Positions 31,461 to 41,577 of a stretch of DNA of 64,000 nucleotides are shown here, piece by piece. The stretch is from positions 124,001-188,000 of the forward strand of contig JAIYAP010000040.1 in assembly GCA_027488935.1 (NCBI GenBank). Reading direction: 5' to 3'. The notes under the pieces are model-generated. The model was not told where the DNA came from, did not search any database, and was given only the letters and a program-made list of their open reading frames with translations. This stretch comes from Saprospiraceae bacterium (GTDB taxonomy: Bacteria > Bacteroidota > Bacteroidia > Chitinophagales > Saprospiraceae). Within the stretch, counting starts at the first letter, position 1; the number at the start of each line of letters is the position of its first letter. The position numbers and the translations under genes are program-made.

Positions 31461-32189
31461 TTACGGAATAGCCAAGGATGCTTCCTGCGCACCTACGGCG
31501 GGCGGATACCAGCACAAGCGCTCCAACATACTGGGGGTGCCGGGAAAGATATTCAAATCCACCTTTTGAGAAATTCCATCCACGCAACCGGCGTTGGAGT
31601 ATTGCCAAAAATCCCAGCGCTTGCCTGTACTCAGCAAGGGGCGTTCATTGGAGTAACGCGCAATCCACAACGGATTTTGGTCGAATGCGCCGGAAAGGTA
31701 TTTTTCGTAAAAATTTTGATTGGTATAAAGAATTGGCTTGATGCCCAAACTTTGCTCCACCGTGCGCAACCAAATGCCTACTTCCTCCTGAATTACCGCC
31801 TTGGACATTCCTTCGGCTGTTTCAACATCTAGTACTGGTGCCAAATCACCCGGCCGCATGTCGACCGTTTGCAAAAAATGCAGCGCCTGATCGTAGCCGC
31901 AGCCATAAGCACGAAAAAAATGATATGCCCCACGCCGAATACCCAGGCGCTCCAGCGACTCCCAGTTTCGGCAAAAAAGGGTATCAATAAAATCGCCACC
32001 CTCGGTTGCTTTTACAAAAGCGAACTCCACAGATTGACGGGCCACTACCGTATCCCAAGCAATAACATGCTGATAATGCGATACATCGACGCCCTGCAAC
32101 TCGCCTATCGCCACCTGTAAACCGCCCGACTGCCACCCACTCCGAATGGGCAACACCAGTAGACACAGCAGGGAAATTAATCGCATCAT
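31461..32189 (-). CDS. GH25 lysozyme-like hydrolase
   Basis: 242 residues. Signal peptide about 1-20. GH25 signature: GVDVSHYQHVIAWDTV, FAFVKATEGGDFIDTLF, RRGAYHFFRAYGCGYDQALHFL, DLAPVLDVETAEG with the catalytic acid pair DVE, ILYTNQNFYEKYLSG, DFWQYSNAGCVDGISQKVDLNIFPG. It should cleave peptidoglycan between MurNAc and GlcNAc. Single gene with a canonical promoter; convergent with pulA. Confidence 0.93.
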   Translation of the reverse strand: MMRLISLLCLLVLPIRSGWQSGGLQVAIGELQGVDVSHYQHVIAWDTVVARQSVEFAFVKATEGGDFIDTLFCRNWESLERLGIRRGAYHFFRAYGCGYDQALHFLQTVDMRPGDLAPVLDVETAEGMSKAVIQEEVGIWLRTVEQSLGIKPILYTNQNFYEKYLSGAFDQNPLWIARYSNERPLLSTGKRWDFWQYSNAGCVDGISQKVDLNIFPGTPSMLERLCWYPPAVGAQEASLAIP

Positions 32190-32227
32190 GTTGTAGTTTT
32201 CTTGTTTATGCTCGGATTACCGGGCTG

Positions 32228-32259
32228 CAAACCTAAGATAAAAATATTGCCTTCTACAA
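32228..32259 (-). promoter_or_regulatory. Canonical promoter of the GH25 gene
   Basis: Minus strand: TTG (32257-32259), 21 bp, TAGGTTTG (32228-32235). Confidence 0.65.
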
Positions 32260-32473
32260 AGAACGCAAAATTTTACGGTATAAAACAAAAGTATTGAAGG
32301 GAAGCGTGTGCGAATATAGTGCCATTGACAAAACATTTGCACTTAGGAATTAGGTGTTTTGTCGTGGGCAGACATAATGATGGTGTCACAATTCATGCCA
32401 AACTAAGCGGTCAAAAGTTAAATGTCCTCAAAATTGAGCAACTTTGCCCAATCAATACCAAACTCATTTCATC

Positions 32474-32908
32474 ATGTCTGTTTCAGAAAAACTAAAAGCG
32501 ATGCGCGACGCAAAATCTGCCGAAAACTTGGCCACCGGCCTGGCATTCCTTACCGAAAACGGAGCACGCCCTGAAGTGGTGTCGCTCGAAAGCGGATTAC
32601 AATACGAAATTTTAGTGGAAGGCAATGGCGCAAAACCAGGCCCTAAAAGCAGTGTAACCTGCCATTACCATGGCACCTTGATTGATGGCCGTGTATTTGA
32701 CAGCTCCGTAAAACGCGGAAAACCGGCTACATTTCCACTAAATCGGGTAATTTCGGGCTGGACAGAAGCCTTACAATTGATGCCCATTGGCAGTAAATGG
32801 CGCTTGTACCTGCCGCCGCACCTGGCGTATGGCGACCAGCACGTAAGCGCTGAGATTGGGCCAAACAGCACCCTTATTTTTGAAGTAGAACTCCTGGGCA
32901 TCGATTAA
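32474..32908 (+). CDS. FKBP-type peptidyl-prolyl isomerase
   Basis: 144 residues from ATG 32474. A short helical N-terminus (MSVSEKLKAMRDAKSAENLATGLAFLTENG) leads to an FKBP domain: GLQYEILVEGNGAKPGPKSSVTCHYHGTLIDGRVFDSSVKRGKPATFPLNRVISGWTEALQLMPIGSKWRLYLPPHLAYG. No signal peptide, so it is probably cytoplasmic. It catalyses proline isomerisation during folding. The DUF5686 gene follows by 19 bp, likely the same transcript; a CAACTTTG at 32439 is a possible -7. Confidence 0.93.
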   Translation: MSVSEKLKAMRDAKSAENLATGLAFLTENGARPEVVSLESGLQYEILVEGNGAKPGPKSSVTCHYHGTLIDGRVFDSSVKRGKPATFPLNRVISGWTEALQLMPIGSKWRLYLPPHLAYGDQHVSAEIGPNSTLIFEVELLGID

Positions 32909-32927
32909 TTCCGTCGAAACGATCCGA

Positions 32928-35465
32928 ATGTTACGACCTTTGCACCTGTTTGCGCTCCTGTTTTGTCTGCTTCCGATGCTGGCAACGGCTCAATGGAACG
33001 GCCGTATCACCGATCCGGAAGGCAATCCATTGGCATTTGTGTCTGTTTTTCAGGACAATTTGCCCTATCAGGTATTGGCCAGCGATATTGAAGGCAAATT
33101 TCAACTGTTTTCGCTGGAAGGGACCCGGCAATTGCGTTTTCGATATGTTGGCTTCACGCCCCTGGTCCTGGACAGCGCTCAAATACAACAGATTCAAACA
33201 CCTGATTTTCGAATCGTTTTACACCCCGCTGAAAATGCGCTGCCCGAAGCCGTGATTCGGGCGGGCGAAAATCCGGCCAATGTGCTGATACGCCGCGCCA
33301 TTGCCAACCGTGAACAAAACAACCCAGAGCGCTACCGATCCTTTATTTGCAATACCTATAACAAGATTACCTTCGATTTGACGCCGAATCGAACGGAGTT
33401 TGACAAGGCTTTTTCGCACGCCGACACGGTTGATGTAAAAAAGAAACGCGCACACCAAAATTTTGACCTGCTGGCGCAAAACATGGAAGAACACCATGCT
33501 TTGTTTATGGAAACGGTCACGGAACGCAGTTTTCGAGCACCCAACCGCAACCAGGAACGGGTATTGCTCAATAAAGTGAGCGGTTTTAAAGACATGGGCC
33601 TGGTGGCCCTCGCCGGTGCTGTGCAGCCATTTTCGTTTTATGGCGACTATTTGCATATCCTGGACAAAGATTATGTCAACCCAATCAGTCCAGGGAGTAC
33701 CGATTTGTATGCATTTACCCTTGAAGACAGCATCTCTGATGGTCCGGATACCATTTGGGTGATTGCTTTCAAACCGCGCAAAGGCAAGTTGTTTGAAGGC
33801 CTGGAAGGTGTACTCTGCCTGCACTCTTATGGTTGGGCGGTGCAAAATGTGCGTGCCAAACCAGCCAATCCGAGCGGAAACATGCAGGTAAAAATTGAAC
33901 AGGCATACCAACTGGTACCAATTTCGGCCCCTGAACCAGAAAAAAAACGACTTTGGGACCGGGCAGAACCTTTCCGCGACTTAAAATGGTTTCCCGAACA
34001 ACTCAATTTTGAAATTGATGTGCCCAAATATCCGGCCCCGTACGCGGGTATGCGCGTGTCGGGAAAAAGTTTTATTTCGGGGATAAAAATTGAGGTAAAG
34101 GTGCCCGAACGGACTTTTATTTCGCAGATGCCCGTGTACATCGACCCCACTGCCGATCGGAACCGAGATCGGGTGGGCGTATGGCAAATATGGCGCGCAC
34201 CGGCCCCGCTGAGCGCCAAAGAAAGCCGCACCTACACTTGGTTGGATAGTTTGAGCAAACAAAAACGACTTACCTGGGTCAATTTTTTGTTCGATTACGG
34301 GGCGACGGGCAAGGCAGAACTCTACAAGGGTATTAATCTCGATTTGCAGAAAATCTTTCGGTTCAATCATTTCGAAGGCCCCCGCTTAGGCATGACCCTA
34401 ACCAATGCACAATCGCAGCCCTTGCGGCTACCCCGACGCATCGAAGTGGGGGCGTATGGTGCCTTTGGGTTTCGCGATGATGCCTGGAAATATGGCAGTT
34501 ATGCTCTGTGGCGTATTACCCGCTTTTCGGAAACCCATTTGCGGCTTGACTGGAACCGCGATGTGCTGGAACCCGGTGCTCTGCATGAATTGCCCAAGGC
34601 CGATTATGTGAATCGCACCTTTTACGCCCGCCGCATGGATTATGTACAGACGCTGGGCGCCAGCTTGCGCAGCAACCTATGGAAAGGCGCGACGATTAAA
34701 GCGACAGTACAAGAACAAGACCTGAAGCCTGCTTATGCCTATCGCTACAGCATGGAGGATGGGTCTTTAATCAATCGATTCCATTTCAGGGAAGTAACGC
34801 TGGCATTTCGCTACTCCTTTGATGCCAAAACCCGCAGTTTTCTGGGGGACGCCGTGGATGTGACCAATAATATTCCGATCCTGGAAATTGCCTACACGCG
34901 GGGCCAATTAGACCGGGAAAAGCCTTATGATCGCTGGGCGATGGCATTGCATCAGTCGTTTTTTATTCCCAAACTAGGCCGGATGCGCTGGCGGTTGGAA
35001 GCAGGTTGGGTAAGTCCAGAGGTCCCGCTGGCCAAATTATTTACCCTCAATCAGAGCAGCACGGTCAACCGCAACCTGGCCCTTTTTGTGGTACACAATA
35101 CCTTTCAGTCCTTTCCTAATACCTTTTTCGTATCCAATCGGTTTGTCAACCTGTATTGGTCGCAGGAGTTTGGCCCTTTTTTGTATGTGCGCAAGTATTC
35201 GGCACCGGAGTTGGCTTTATTGCAAAATTTTGCCTGGGGCAGCTTGGATCGCCCGGAACTACATTACCATTTAGACTTTCGTACACCTTCCCGATCCCTG
35301 TTGGAATCGGGCATTCAGTTTGACAACCTGATCCGCATTAACTACCTCAATTTTGCACATTTAGGGGCCGGCGCAGCGATTTTTTACCGCTGGGGCGGGC
35401 TAAACGAGGGCAAATGGACGAAAAACTTGATCCCGCGTTTTGCAGTTAAATTCTTATTCGGTTAA
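32928..35465 (+). CDS. DUF5686 outer-membrane protein with carboxypeptidase-like domain
   Basis: 845 residues. Signal peptide about 1-21 (ends ATAQ). CarboxypepD_reg-like domain at about 24-100 (GRITDPEGNPLAFVSVFQDNLPYQVLASDIEGKFQLF), then DUF5686 from about 110 to the end: NPERYRSFICNTYNKITFDL, FEGLEGVLCLHSYGWAVQNVRA and a long barrel-like C-terminal half ending RWGGLNEGKWTKNLIPRFAVKFLFG. Probably an outer-membrane barrel with a periplasmic plug-like domain, as in SusC-like proteins. Role unknown. Its stop overlaps the convergent topoisomerase gene by 4 bp. Confidence 0.9.
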   Translation: MLRPLHLFALLFCLLPMLATAQWNGRITDPEGNPLAFVSVFQDNLPYQVLASDIEGKFQLFSLEGTRQLRFRYVGFTPLVLDSAQIQQIQTPDFRIVLHPAENALPEAVIRAGENPANVLIRRAIANREQNNPERYRSFICNTYNKITFDLTPNRTEFDKAFSHADTVDVKKKRAHQNFDLLAQNMEEHHALFMETVTERSFRAPNRNQERVLLNKVSGFKDMGLVALAGAVQPFSFYGDYLHILDKDYVNPISPGSTDLYAFTLEDSISDGPDTIWVIAFKPRKGKLFEGLEGVLCLHSYGWAVQNVRAKPANPSGNMQVKIEQAYQLVPISAPEPEKKRLWDRAEPFRDLKWFPEQLNFEIDVPKYPAPYAGMRVSGKSFISGIKIEVKVPERTFISQMPVYIDPTADRNRDRVGVWQIWRAPAPLSAKESRTYTWLDSLSKQKRLTWVNFLFDYGATGKAELYKGINLDLQKIFRFNHFEGPRLGMTLTNAQSQPLRLPRRIEVGAYGAFGFRDDAWKYGSYALWRITRFSETHLRLDWNRDVLEPGALHELPKADYVNRTFYARRMDYVQTLGASLRSNLWKGATIKATVQEQDLKPAYAYRYSMEDGSLINRFHFREVTLAFRYSFDAKTRSFLGDAVDVTNNIPILEIAYTRGQLDREKPYDRWAMALHQSFFIPKLGRMRWRLEAGWVSPEVPLAKLFTLNQSSTVNRNLALFVVHNTFQSFPNTFFVSNRFVNLYWSQEFGPFLYVRKYSAPELALLQNFAWGSLDRPELHYHLDFRTPSRSLLESGIQFDNLIRINYLNFAHLGAGAAIFYRWGGLNEGKWTKNLIPRFAVKFLFG

Positions 35466-38188
35466 GCGTCAAAATCAAGGGTATCGCCTGGCTTGAACGT
35501 TTGCTTTGGCGTTGGTTTGGTTTTATCGCTGCCGGGCTCAATGGTATCCTGTGTATCTTCGGGTTCCACATCGGGCGCGCCAAACAAATCGACTTGTATG
35601 GCAGCACTGGTCGGGTCTGTTTTAGGTAATAACCGCGATTCCGAGGCATCAATTTCTTTTACACCCGATAAAATTTGATCACTCAGGCGGTTGCCCAAGG
35701 CCTTCCAGCCTTTTATATCCATGAAATCGCCCAGGCTAATTTCGCCGGTCATGGGTTTGCCTTTTACCTTAATGGTATATTTGATGCGCGGATTTTCTTT
35801 TACCGACACAAACAGCATTTTCGATTTGGAGTGGTCGGTCAGGTAACTGTATTTCTCGCGCAATTTATTGGTTTCGATGCGGAAACGTTTGACCATCGTC
35901 CAGCCTTTGATGCCGTCAAAATGCACGGCATTTATGACCAAATCAGCCTGGAATTTGCCCACATGCACGATGTCTTTCATTTCAAAACGCTGCTGCACAT
36001 CCATGTCGGTTACTTCATAGGTACCATCGTTGTATAGGATCAGGATATTATCCCCCGTATCAAATTCGCCGAGTAGTCGACCGCGCTCCTGGGTATTCAA
36101 GCGGCCGGTAATATCATCAAACCAGAGTTTTTGGGCACCGATGGTCGATTTACCCACCTCTTTTTGCTTGATTTGTTTGACCGGGTATTTCGTCAGCACA
36201 TTGCCCTGCGAATCGCGGCCTTTGATGGCCAATTCGCCAAAATCATAATCAAACACCTTGATTTTAGCGGTACTGGCAGCCGTCAGCATTACCGACACCA
36301 CCTCACTTTCGCCATTTGGATTGGCTGTGAAATACAGCACTTTAGAGCCTTTTGTTTCGGAACCCAGTTGGTATTCCTTATCGCGGGTGATTGCCGTTAC
36401 ATTGAAACGTTTGACAAAACTCCGTCCGGTTTTGGCATCCAGGTAGGCCATATTATAGGTAGTGCGCTCGTCGTTCTTTTTCCAGACGGCCACATGCACA
36501 ATATCTTTTCCGATAAATACCTTATCGTCCACTTTCACCACTTTCATCACCCCATCGCGGCGGAACGTGATGATGTCGTCAATATCGGAGCAATCCTGTA
36601 AAAATTCGTCTTTTTTGAGGCCGGTTCCGATAAATCCGTCGGCATAGTTGACATACAGTTTGGCGTTGTTGGCCACCACTTCGGTGGCGCGAATTTCGTC
36701 GAACTTGATGATTTCCGTTTTGCGTTCGCGGCCTTTGCCGTATTTGCTGAGCAGGGTTTCGAAGTAGGCGATGGTATATTCCACCAGGTGTTCGAGGTGG
36801 TTCAGCGTTACGAGCAGTTCGGCGTTCAGTTTCGCAATATCCTCATCAGCTTTAAACGAATTAAATTTGGAAATACGCTTAATTCGGATCTCCGTAAGGC
36901 GCAAAATATCTTCTTCAATGACCTCGCGCAGTAGTTTAATGCGTTTAGCTTCTTTAGCATAGGCAGGATCGCTGGGCGTAACCACATATTTTTTCAGGCC
37001 GACATCGATCGTATCAATCACCGCTTCCCAGGTTTCACACTCTTCAATGTCGCGGTAAATACGGTTTTGGATAAAAATCTTTTCGAGGGAGGCAAAATGC
37101 AGTTTCTCTTGCAGTTCATCGCGCAAGATTTCCAGTTCCATTTTGAGCAAATCGCGGGTATTTTCAGTCGAAATACGCAGCAATTCATTCACTTCGGTGA
37201 ACACCGGTTTGTCTTCTACAATAATACAGCAATTGGGCGAAATACTCACTTCGCACAACGTAAATGCATACAGCGCGTCGATGCTCACATCAGGCGAAAC
37301 ACCCGGTTGCAATTCGATCTCGATATCCACATTTGCCGCTACCTTATCAATTACCTTTTTGATCTTGATTTGGCCTTTATCGTTGGCTTTCAGAATGCTT
37401 TCAATCAGATCGCCCGTAGTTACACTAAAGGGAATTTCGGTAATTTGCAGCGTTTTTTTGTCTAATTCCTTGATCTTTGCACGCACTCGCACTTTGCCCC
37501 CGCGCGCGCCGGCGTTGTAATTGGCCACATCAATAGAGCCGCCCGTTGGAAAATCCGGGTAAAGATCCGAGCGCTTGCCTTTGAGCACGGCAATGCTTGC
37601 CTTAATCAGTTCGATAAAATTGTGGGGTAAAATTTTGGTACTCAAACCTACTGCAATACCCTCCACGCCCATGGCCAGCACCATCGGGAATTTCATGGGC
37701 AGGGTAACGGGCTCGCGTTTGCGGCCGTCGTACGATAGTTGCCAAACGGTGGTATCGTGGTTAAAGGCTACATCGAGGGCAAATTTGGTAAGACGCGCCT
37801 CAATATAACGCGGTGCAGCGGCAGGGTCGCCGGTGCGGTAATCACCCCAGTTGCCCTGGCAATCGATCATCAACTCCTTTTGCCCCATATTTACCAGCGC
37901 CTCCCCGATGGCTGCGTCGCCGTGGGGGTGGTATTGCATGGTTTGACCGATCAGGTTGGCCACTTTATGGTAACGGCCATCGTGCTGCTCAAACATGGCA
38001 TGCAGGATACGGCGTTGTACGGGTTTAAGCCCATCCTCCACGGCCGGTACGGCGCGCTCGAGGATTACATAACTGGCGTAATCGAGGAAGTAATTTTGGT
38101 ACATCCCCGACAGGGTAATAATGGTGTCCTCCCCGCTTTGCTGGGAGTTCATGTCGGGGACGGAAGTATCTTTTCGCTGTTTGGCCAT
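35462..38188 (-). CDS. parC: DNA topoisomerase IV subunit A
   Basis: 908 residues. Type IIA breakage-reunion domain: AVPAVEDGLKPVQRRILHAM, HGDAAIGEALVNM, and the catalytic Tyr128 in AAAPRYIEARL. The C-terminal half has degenerate beta-pinwheel repeats and a Pro/Thr-rich acidic tail. A/B subunit partners (parE) are not in the window, and the topoisomerase IV rather than gyrase assignment rests on the RYIEA-type active site context and the long divergent tail usual for Bacteroidota. It decatenates daughter chromosomes. Canonical promoter at 38265. Confidence 0.92.
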   Translation of the reverse strand: MAKQRKDTSVPDMNSQQSGEDTIITLSGMYQNYFLDYASYVILERAVPAVEDGLKPVQRRILHAMFEQHDGRYHKVANLIGQTMQYHPHGDAAIGEALVNMGQKELMIDCQGNWGDYRTGDPAAAPRYIEARLTKFALDVAFNHDTTVWQLSYDGRKREPVTLPMKFPMVLAMGVEGIAVGLSTKILPHNFIELIKASIAVLKGKRSDLYPDFPTGGSIDVANYNAGARGGKVRVRAKIKELDKKTLQITEIPFSVTTGDLIESILKANDKGQIKIKKVIDKVAANVDIEIELQPGVSPDVSIDALYAFTLCEVSISPNCCIIVEDKPVFTEVNELLRISTENTRDLLKMELEILRDELQEKLHFASLEKIFIQNRIYRDIEECETWEAVIDTIDVGLKKYVVTPSDPAYAKEAKRIKLLREVIEEDILRLTEIRIKRISKFNSFKADEDIAKLNAELLVTLNHLEHLVEYTIAYFETLLSKYGKGRERKTEIIKFDEIRATEVVANNAKLYVNYADGFIGTGLKKDEFLQDCSDIDDIITFRRDGVMKVVKVDDKVFIGKDIVHVAVWKKNDERTTYNMAYLDAKTGRSFVKRFNVTAITRDKEYQLGSETKGSKVLYFTANPNGESEVVSVMLTAASTAKIKVFDYDFGELAIKGRDSQGNVLTKYPVKQIKQKEVGKSTIGAQKLWFDDITGRLNTQERGRLLGEFDTGDNILILYNDGTYEVTDMDVQQRFEMKDIVHVGKFQADLVINAVHFDGIKGWTMVKRFRIETNKLREKYSYLTDHSKSKMLFVSVKENPRIKYTIKVKGKPMTGEISLGDFMDIKGWKALGNRLSDQILSGVKEIDASESRLLPKTDPTSAAIQVDLFGAPDVEPEDTQDTIEPGSDKTKPTPKQTFKPGDTLDFDA

Positions 38189-38264
38189 AATGTGTTACTG
38201 GATTCAAATGGATTCACGGGCCGCAAATGTGCAACTTTTCACGGGAAAATCCTCAATCTTGCGG

Positions 38265-38297
38265 CAAAGATAACAAATTGTTTTTAACTTAAAACAA
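38265..38297 (-). promoter_or_regulatory. Canonical promoter of parC
   Basis: Minus strand: TTG (38295-38297), 22 bp, TATCTTTG (38265-38272). Leader about 70 nt. Confidence 0.7.
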
Positions 38298-38315
38298 AAA
38301 GTGTTTATTTTTACA

Positions 38316-39677
38316 CTATCGTCCAAATAAATGCGTGATCTCCTTGCTGTAACTAATCAAAGCATTGGTGCTGATGACGCCCAGCCGATCGCGCAGGTTG
38401 CGCAAATGCGTATCGACGGTATGGACACTTAAGTTAATGGCCTGGGCAATTTCTTTTGACAGGAGGTTTTTATCCGAATATTCCAGGATTTCCTGTTCGC
38501 GCTGCCCAAAAAAGATCTCATCCATGCGGTAGTCGGAAATACTGAAATAGTGGTTTTGTTTTGTGATATGTACTGCTAAAATACTGTTGGCATCGGCCTT
38601 TTTTAAGTGGTTGATGTTGGAATAAACATGTAGAGACAACAACAAACGGCCATTTTCATCAAATAATAAAGGCGAAATATATTCAAGGATGCGGACGTTA
38701 TGCGGCGGAACCAGCGTCAGGCGGTAATCAAAAATAGCGGTAAACTGTGCTTTTTCGGGACTGCTTGCTTCTGTATATAATTTGGTGAGTTGTTTATTTA
38801 CCCGGTCTATTTTGTGCGTATCGGGCGAATAATGGCCACCTGTTTGTAGTTTTTGGATCATTTCGTTCCAGCTAAACCCAGTCACTTCTTTAATATTATC
38901 ACTCACATACCGGAAGTCATGGATGCTATAATCAAAAATAGCAATGGCTTTACGGGTGGTGGAGGCAATTTTTTCCTGCATAAACTGCAAACTCATGCCA
39001 ATATCCAAGGTCTGAACGGAGGGAGTATCTACTACGGCTGGTTGCTTGAAATGGGGAGATGGATTGCGCAAAAAAACAGGTAAAGAAATGGGGGCGGCCC
39101 ACCCGGCACTGGACGGCGCTACGTGGTTGGTTGCAAAGGTGACTTGACGCAGCGTTTGGCGGAGACCCTGCAATTCCGCTATTTTGTTTGCGACAATGTG
39201 CTGAATGGTTTCAATATTTCGATAAGCCCGCAATGCTGCCGTCAGCGATGTCTTGAGGCGTTGCACCGTAAGCCCGTTTTTCTCCTCGTAATCATTGATT
39301 TCATAGTGATGCACCAGATAATCTTCCGGGGCCAAGCCAGGATTCCCGGTGCGTACTACAATTTGCAAAGTATTGTTTTTCAATTCATTGCGCAGGAAAT
39401 TGATCACCTCAATGCCTGCACTGCGGTGTTCCATGACAATATCCAACAACAATACCTGGAAAAAATCGGCTTGTGTTTTTAATAGTTCGATGGCTTCGCG
39501 CGCAGAAAAAGCCGAATGAAATTGCAAGGCTTTGTCCTCAAAAACAAAACCTTTGAGGGCAAAAAGCGTAACATCATGTACACTTTGCTCATCGTCAACG
39601 ATCAAGATATTCCAAAACTCAGTTGGTTTGCCGGGCGTTCGCACCAACTCTGGAATAAAAGACAACAAATCGTCCAT
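38316..39677 (-). CDS. Response regulator with PAS-like and LuxR HTH domains
   Basis: 453 residues. Receiver at about 22-150 of the DUF3369-associated kind: ILIVDDEQSVHDVTLFALKGFVFEDKALQFHSAFSAREAIELL, LLLDIVMEHRSAGIEVI, VVRTGNPGLAPEDYLVHHYEINDY. A PAS-like domain (about 235-380) starts IAIFDYSIHDFRYVSDNIKEVTGFSWNEM. The C-terminus is a LuxR HTH: QREQEILEYSDKNLLSKEIAQAINLSVHTVDTHLRNLRDRLG. It likely responds to phosphorylation by the kinase gene directly upstream (39962-41446), from which the dispersed repeat copy 3 separates it. Confidence 0.88.
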   Translation of the reverse strand: MDDLLSFIPELVRTPGKPTEFWNILIVDDEQSVHDVTLFALKGFVFEDKALQFHSAFSAREAIELLKTQADFFQVLLLDIVMEHRSAGIEVINFLRNELKNNTLQIVVRTGNPGLAPEDYLVHHYEINDYEEKNGLTVQRLKTSLTAALRAYRNIETIQHIVANKIAELQGLRQTLRQVTFATNHVAPSSAGWAAPISLPVFLRNPSPHFKQPAVVDTPSVQTLDIGMSLQFMQEKIASTTRKAIAIFDYSIHDFRYVSDNIKEVTGFSWNEMIQKLQTGGHYSPDTHKIDRVNKQLTKLYTEASSPEKAQFTAIFDYRLTLVPPHNVRILEYISPLLFDENGRLLLSLHVYSNINHLKKADANSILAVHITKQNHYFSISDYRMDEIFFGQREQEILEYSDKNLLSKEIAQAINLSVHTVDTHLRNLRDRLGVISTNALISYSKEITHLFGR

Positions 39678-39829
39678 TTGGCTATGTTCATTTACCTAAA
39701 CCTTAAAACGACTGCGTACACTGGAAAATACCAATAATATTACTTTTAAGGCTAGCAAATGAATTGACAAATATAGAAACTTCCATTTGTCCCCAAAAAC
39801 AGTAGGATATAAATTTAAGGTTATTTTAT

Positions 39830-39925
39830 ACCAAGATTTAAATGGATTTGAAGGATAGATGGATAAAAAAATTGATTTTCAATGGATTAGAAGCCTGCTG
39901 TTTTCATAATCACTTTGCGTTGACT
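39830..39925 (-). repeat. Dispersed 95-bp repeat, copy 3
   Basis: Reverse-strand copy, reading GTCAACGCAAAGTGATTATG then AAAACAGCAGGCTTCTAATC and so on, close to copy 2. It lies between the kinase stop (39962) and the regulator start (39677), in the same direction as those genes. Confidence 0.9.
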
Positions 39926-39961
39926 ATACGTAAGCATACTTACTACAACAATTTTTATTCA

Positions 39962-41446
39962 TCAAAGGCTTTCTATTTCTTTTTGATGTTTCGGGATTTG
40001 AATATCGAACAATACCCCCGCGTTGGTATCGCTCTTGCAATGAATGATTCCACCCAACTGTTTTACCACCAAATGTTGCACAATACTCAGGCCTAGTCCG
40101 CTGCCCCCTTTTTGCTTGGCGGTAGAAAAAAAAGGCTCAAATATTTGGGGCAGCAAGGCAGGGGAAATCCCTACCCCATCGTCTTGATAACTCAGATGCA
40201 GGTGGTGGGTATGCTCGGTTAATTGGATGGTGATTGTTCCGGATTGCGGTACATTTGGAAATCCATGTTTTAAAGAATTGGTAACCAAATTCATGATAAT
40301 TTGGGCAAAAACCCCAGGATGGCTGTTTATTTCGAGTTTTGGAGGCAGGTTTAATTGCAATTGAATGTCCGTGTTTTTAAAAAACGGGCTGAGCGTATTG
40401 GCAACTTGTACGATCAATTGACTTAAATCGAAATGTTCTTTGTGTCCGCTCAACTGCGGGATGGCCACATTTTTAAAATCTTGCAGCAGTTGTGCGGCTT
40501 TTCCCAGGTTATTTAAAACCAGTGCACTTCCCTCTTCGGCATGCGCTACGTAATCGTCCAGGTTGGATTTACGTAATTGGTCCTGCTTGTACGCTGCAAC
40601 AAGTTGTTGGGTGTACTCTTGCAAAGAAGAAGCAGCCGTAACTGCGATACCGATGGGGGTATTAATTTCGTGGGTAATGACGCCCACGGTTTCGCCCAGC
40701 ATGGCTAATTTTTCGGCTTCCAATAAGTTTTGCTGCATGCGTTGCATCAGACTTAGGGAGTTTTCAAGGGCGTTTTGCTTTTCAATTAACAATTGATTCC
40801 GCGCATTTTTTTCGGATAATTCGCGGATGATCCTGCGGTTCAGTGGGATAAAAATAAAGAACAACTCCAGCAACAAAAGCACCAGGGTGAAAACCCAGAT
40901 ATAGGTTTCCAACTGGCCCAATTGCTGAATATTTACGGTCGATTCTTTTTGGTATTGCAGTACAATTTCATCCATACCATTCAAAAAAGCCGGTTCATAC
41001 TGCAAAATCACCTCGGTCGCTGGATGTACATTCCGATTAGAAGCAAGTAAAATGTTCAGGGCGGCGTTTTTAATCATCTGAAACGGCTGTTCAATACTAT
41101 CAAAACGCAGCCGCACGGCTTCCGAATTTTTAACGATAAAATTGTCAATGGGCAATGCGCCATGTAATTGGTGGTAAGCGAGTTGCCAATCATTGAGCGC
41201 ATGGTGGAGTTCTTCGAGCAGGGCTTGCTTGTCTGAATCGTTAATGCCAATGTGTTGCAGTTCCAGACAATCTTTGGTGATGCGTTGGCTCAACATCCGC
41301 TGTCGACCTGCCAGGTTTACCACCTTCGCATCGTTCTCACGATCTTCCAACCCTTTTCGTGCAAAGAAATAGGCAAGCGTGCTCGACAGCGCGAGTAATG
41401 AAATGGCCAGGATGTAAAAAGTAAGCGGGGCGCGTTCTTTAAACAT
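39962..41446 (-). CDS. Membrane sensor histidine kinase, PilJ-type sensor
   Basis: 494 residues. TM1 about 10-28, a periplasmic region with the PilJ/nitrate-sensor-like LAGRQRMLSQRITKDCLELQ motif (about 45-64) that repeats in part further on, TM2 about 185-207, coiled coil, and a kinase core: H-box MLGETVGVITHEINTPIGIAV, N-box IIMNLVTNSLKHGF, G-boxes DDGVGISPALLPQIFEPFF and GGSGLGLSIVQHLV. A complete kinase without a fused receiver; its likely partner is the LuxR-type regulator at 38316. The signal is unknown. Confidence 0.9.
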   Translation of the reverse strand: MFKERAPLTFYILAISLLALSSTLAYFFARKGLEDRENDAKVVNLAGRQRMLSQRITKDCLELQHIGINDSDKQALLEELHHALNDWQLAYHQLHGALPIDNFIVKNSEAVRLRFDSIEQPFQMIKNAALNILLASNRNVHPATEVILQYEPAFLNGMDEIVLQYQKESTVNIQQLGQLETYIWVFTLVLLLLELFFIFIPLNRRIIRELSEKNARNQLLIEKQNALENSLSLMQRMQQNLLEAEKLAMLGETVGVITHEINTPIGIAVTAASSLQEYTQQLVAAYKQDQLRKSNLDDYVAHAEEGSALVLNNLGKAAQLLQDFKNVAIPQLSGHKEHFDLSQLIVQVANTLSPFFKNTDIQLQLNLPPKLEINSHPGVFAQIIMNLVTNSLKHGFPNVPQSGTITIQLTEHTHHLHLSYQDDGVGISPALLPQIFEPFFSTAKQKGGSGLGLSIVQHLVVKQLGGIIHCKSDTNAGVLFDIQIPKHQKEIESL

Positions 41447-41577
41447 GACAAGAGTTTGATTGGGACGAATATCGAATTATTTGGCAGCGCTAAAAACTAA
41501 AATGGAAAATTATTGCTTAAAAAATCTACGCGCCAGGACTTTACATTTTCTTAAAATTAGAATACTAAAATTGAGTA

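Noticed and set aside
36131-36601. Long open frame antisense to parC (and similar ones opposite pulA, glnN, DUF1501)
   Set aside because: They are shadows of conserved genes on the other strand, without starts, family features or promoters.
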